DNA from: Candidatus Aegiribacteria sp.
GTDB taxonomy: Bacteria; Fermentibacterota; Fermentibacteria; Fermentibacterales; JCC-6
Direction: 5' to 3'
Assembly (NCBI GenBank): GCA_030640155.1
Contig: DAOWJX010000027.1
Coordinates: 1-14,442 of the forward strand
Length of the DNA: 14,442 bases
The notes under the pieces were generated by a model. That model saw only the letters and a list, made by a program, of their open reading frames with translations. It ran no database searches and was not told the origin of the DNA. Shown here piece after piece: positions 14,412-14,442 of the stretch; the stretch's first letter is position 1, and the number at the start of each line of letters is the position of its first letter. The position numbers and the translations under genes were made by a program.

Positions 14412-14419
14412 AAGGAGGT
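14412..14419 (+). promoter_or_regulatory. consensus Shine-Dalgarno for the last, cut-off gene
   Basis: AAGGAGGT sits 5 nt before ATG 14425. The earlier ATG at 14420 is followed at once by TAA, so 14425 is the start. Such a full anti-SD match suggests a highly translated product. Confidence 0.8.
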
Positions 14420-14424
14420 ATGTA

Positions 14425-14442
14425 ATGAATTCCATTCTATTA
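14425..14442 (+). CDS. start of a new gene cut by the window edge
   Basis: Only six codons are visible (MNSILL). They follow a consensus Shine-Dalgarno and a credible promoter, so a real gene very likely starts here. The product cannot be named; a polar start followed by hydrophobic residues would be compatible with a signal peptide, but six residues are too few to judge. Confidence 0.6.

Overview
The window is a compact bacterial chromosome segment. I read all of its protein-coding genes on the + strand, most separated by short gaps or overlapping. Base composition looks moderate (mid-40s % GC by eye, not computed). A lipoprotein signal peptidase, a large cytosolic hybrid histidine kinase, a lone carbamate kinase and a TPR-rich signalling ATPase suggest an uncultivated, fermentative, gram-negative-type bacterium, perhaps of the FCB/Fermentibacterota kind. 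That taxonomic guess is weak and rests on gene style only.

Layout. 2-271: C-terminal tail of an unidentified beta-rich protein. 288-1700: an M29 aminopeptidase followed by a tiny Trm112-type zinc-ribbon protein of 57 residues. 1766-4908: a DUF167/YggU protein overlapping, by ATGA, a 956-residue STAND-type ATPase with a long TPR array. 4994-5590: a four-helix membrane protein whose proline-rich tail is built from a tandem DNA repeat. A hairpin (5616-5644) and a possible promoter (5648-5676) then mark a likely transcription boundary. 5724-9545: a short, divergent purine-nucleoside-phosphorylase-like protein, isoleucyl-tRNA synthetase and signal peptidase II, overlapping one another. 9545-9723: a non-coding inverted-repeat element full of hairpins. 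9731-10714: carbamate kinase. 10766-13231: PAS-GAF-PAS hybrid sensor kinase. 13258-14264: a SAM-dependent methyltransferase overlapping an unknown 126-residue protein. 14347-14442: a promoter, a very strong ribosome-binding site and the first six codons of the next gene.

How it works together. The ileS-lspA pair is housekeeping (tRNA charging and lipoprotein maturation), and the aminopeptidase and carbamate kinase fit peptide and amino-acid catabolism. The regulatory genes (STAND ATPase, hybrid kinase) have no evident partners inside the window.

I did not find a clear multi-gene novel system. The most interesting items are the inverted-repeat element between lspA and arcC, whose right arm contains the arcC ribosome-binding site; the half-length PNP-like protein lacking key catalytic positions; the effector-less STAND ATPase translationally coupled to yggU; and an in-frame ATG...TAG mini-frame directly abutting the TTG start of yggU. 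No stretch over 300 bases lacks a gene; the longest gaps are 9546-9730 (the repeat element) and 14265-14424 (promoter region).
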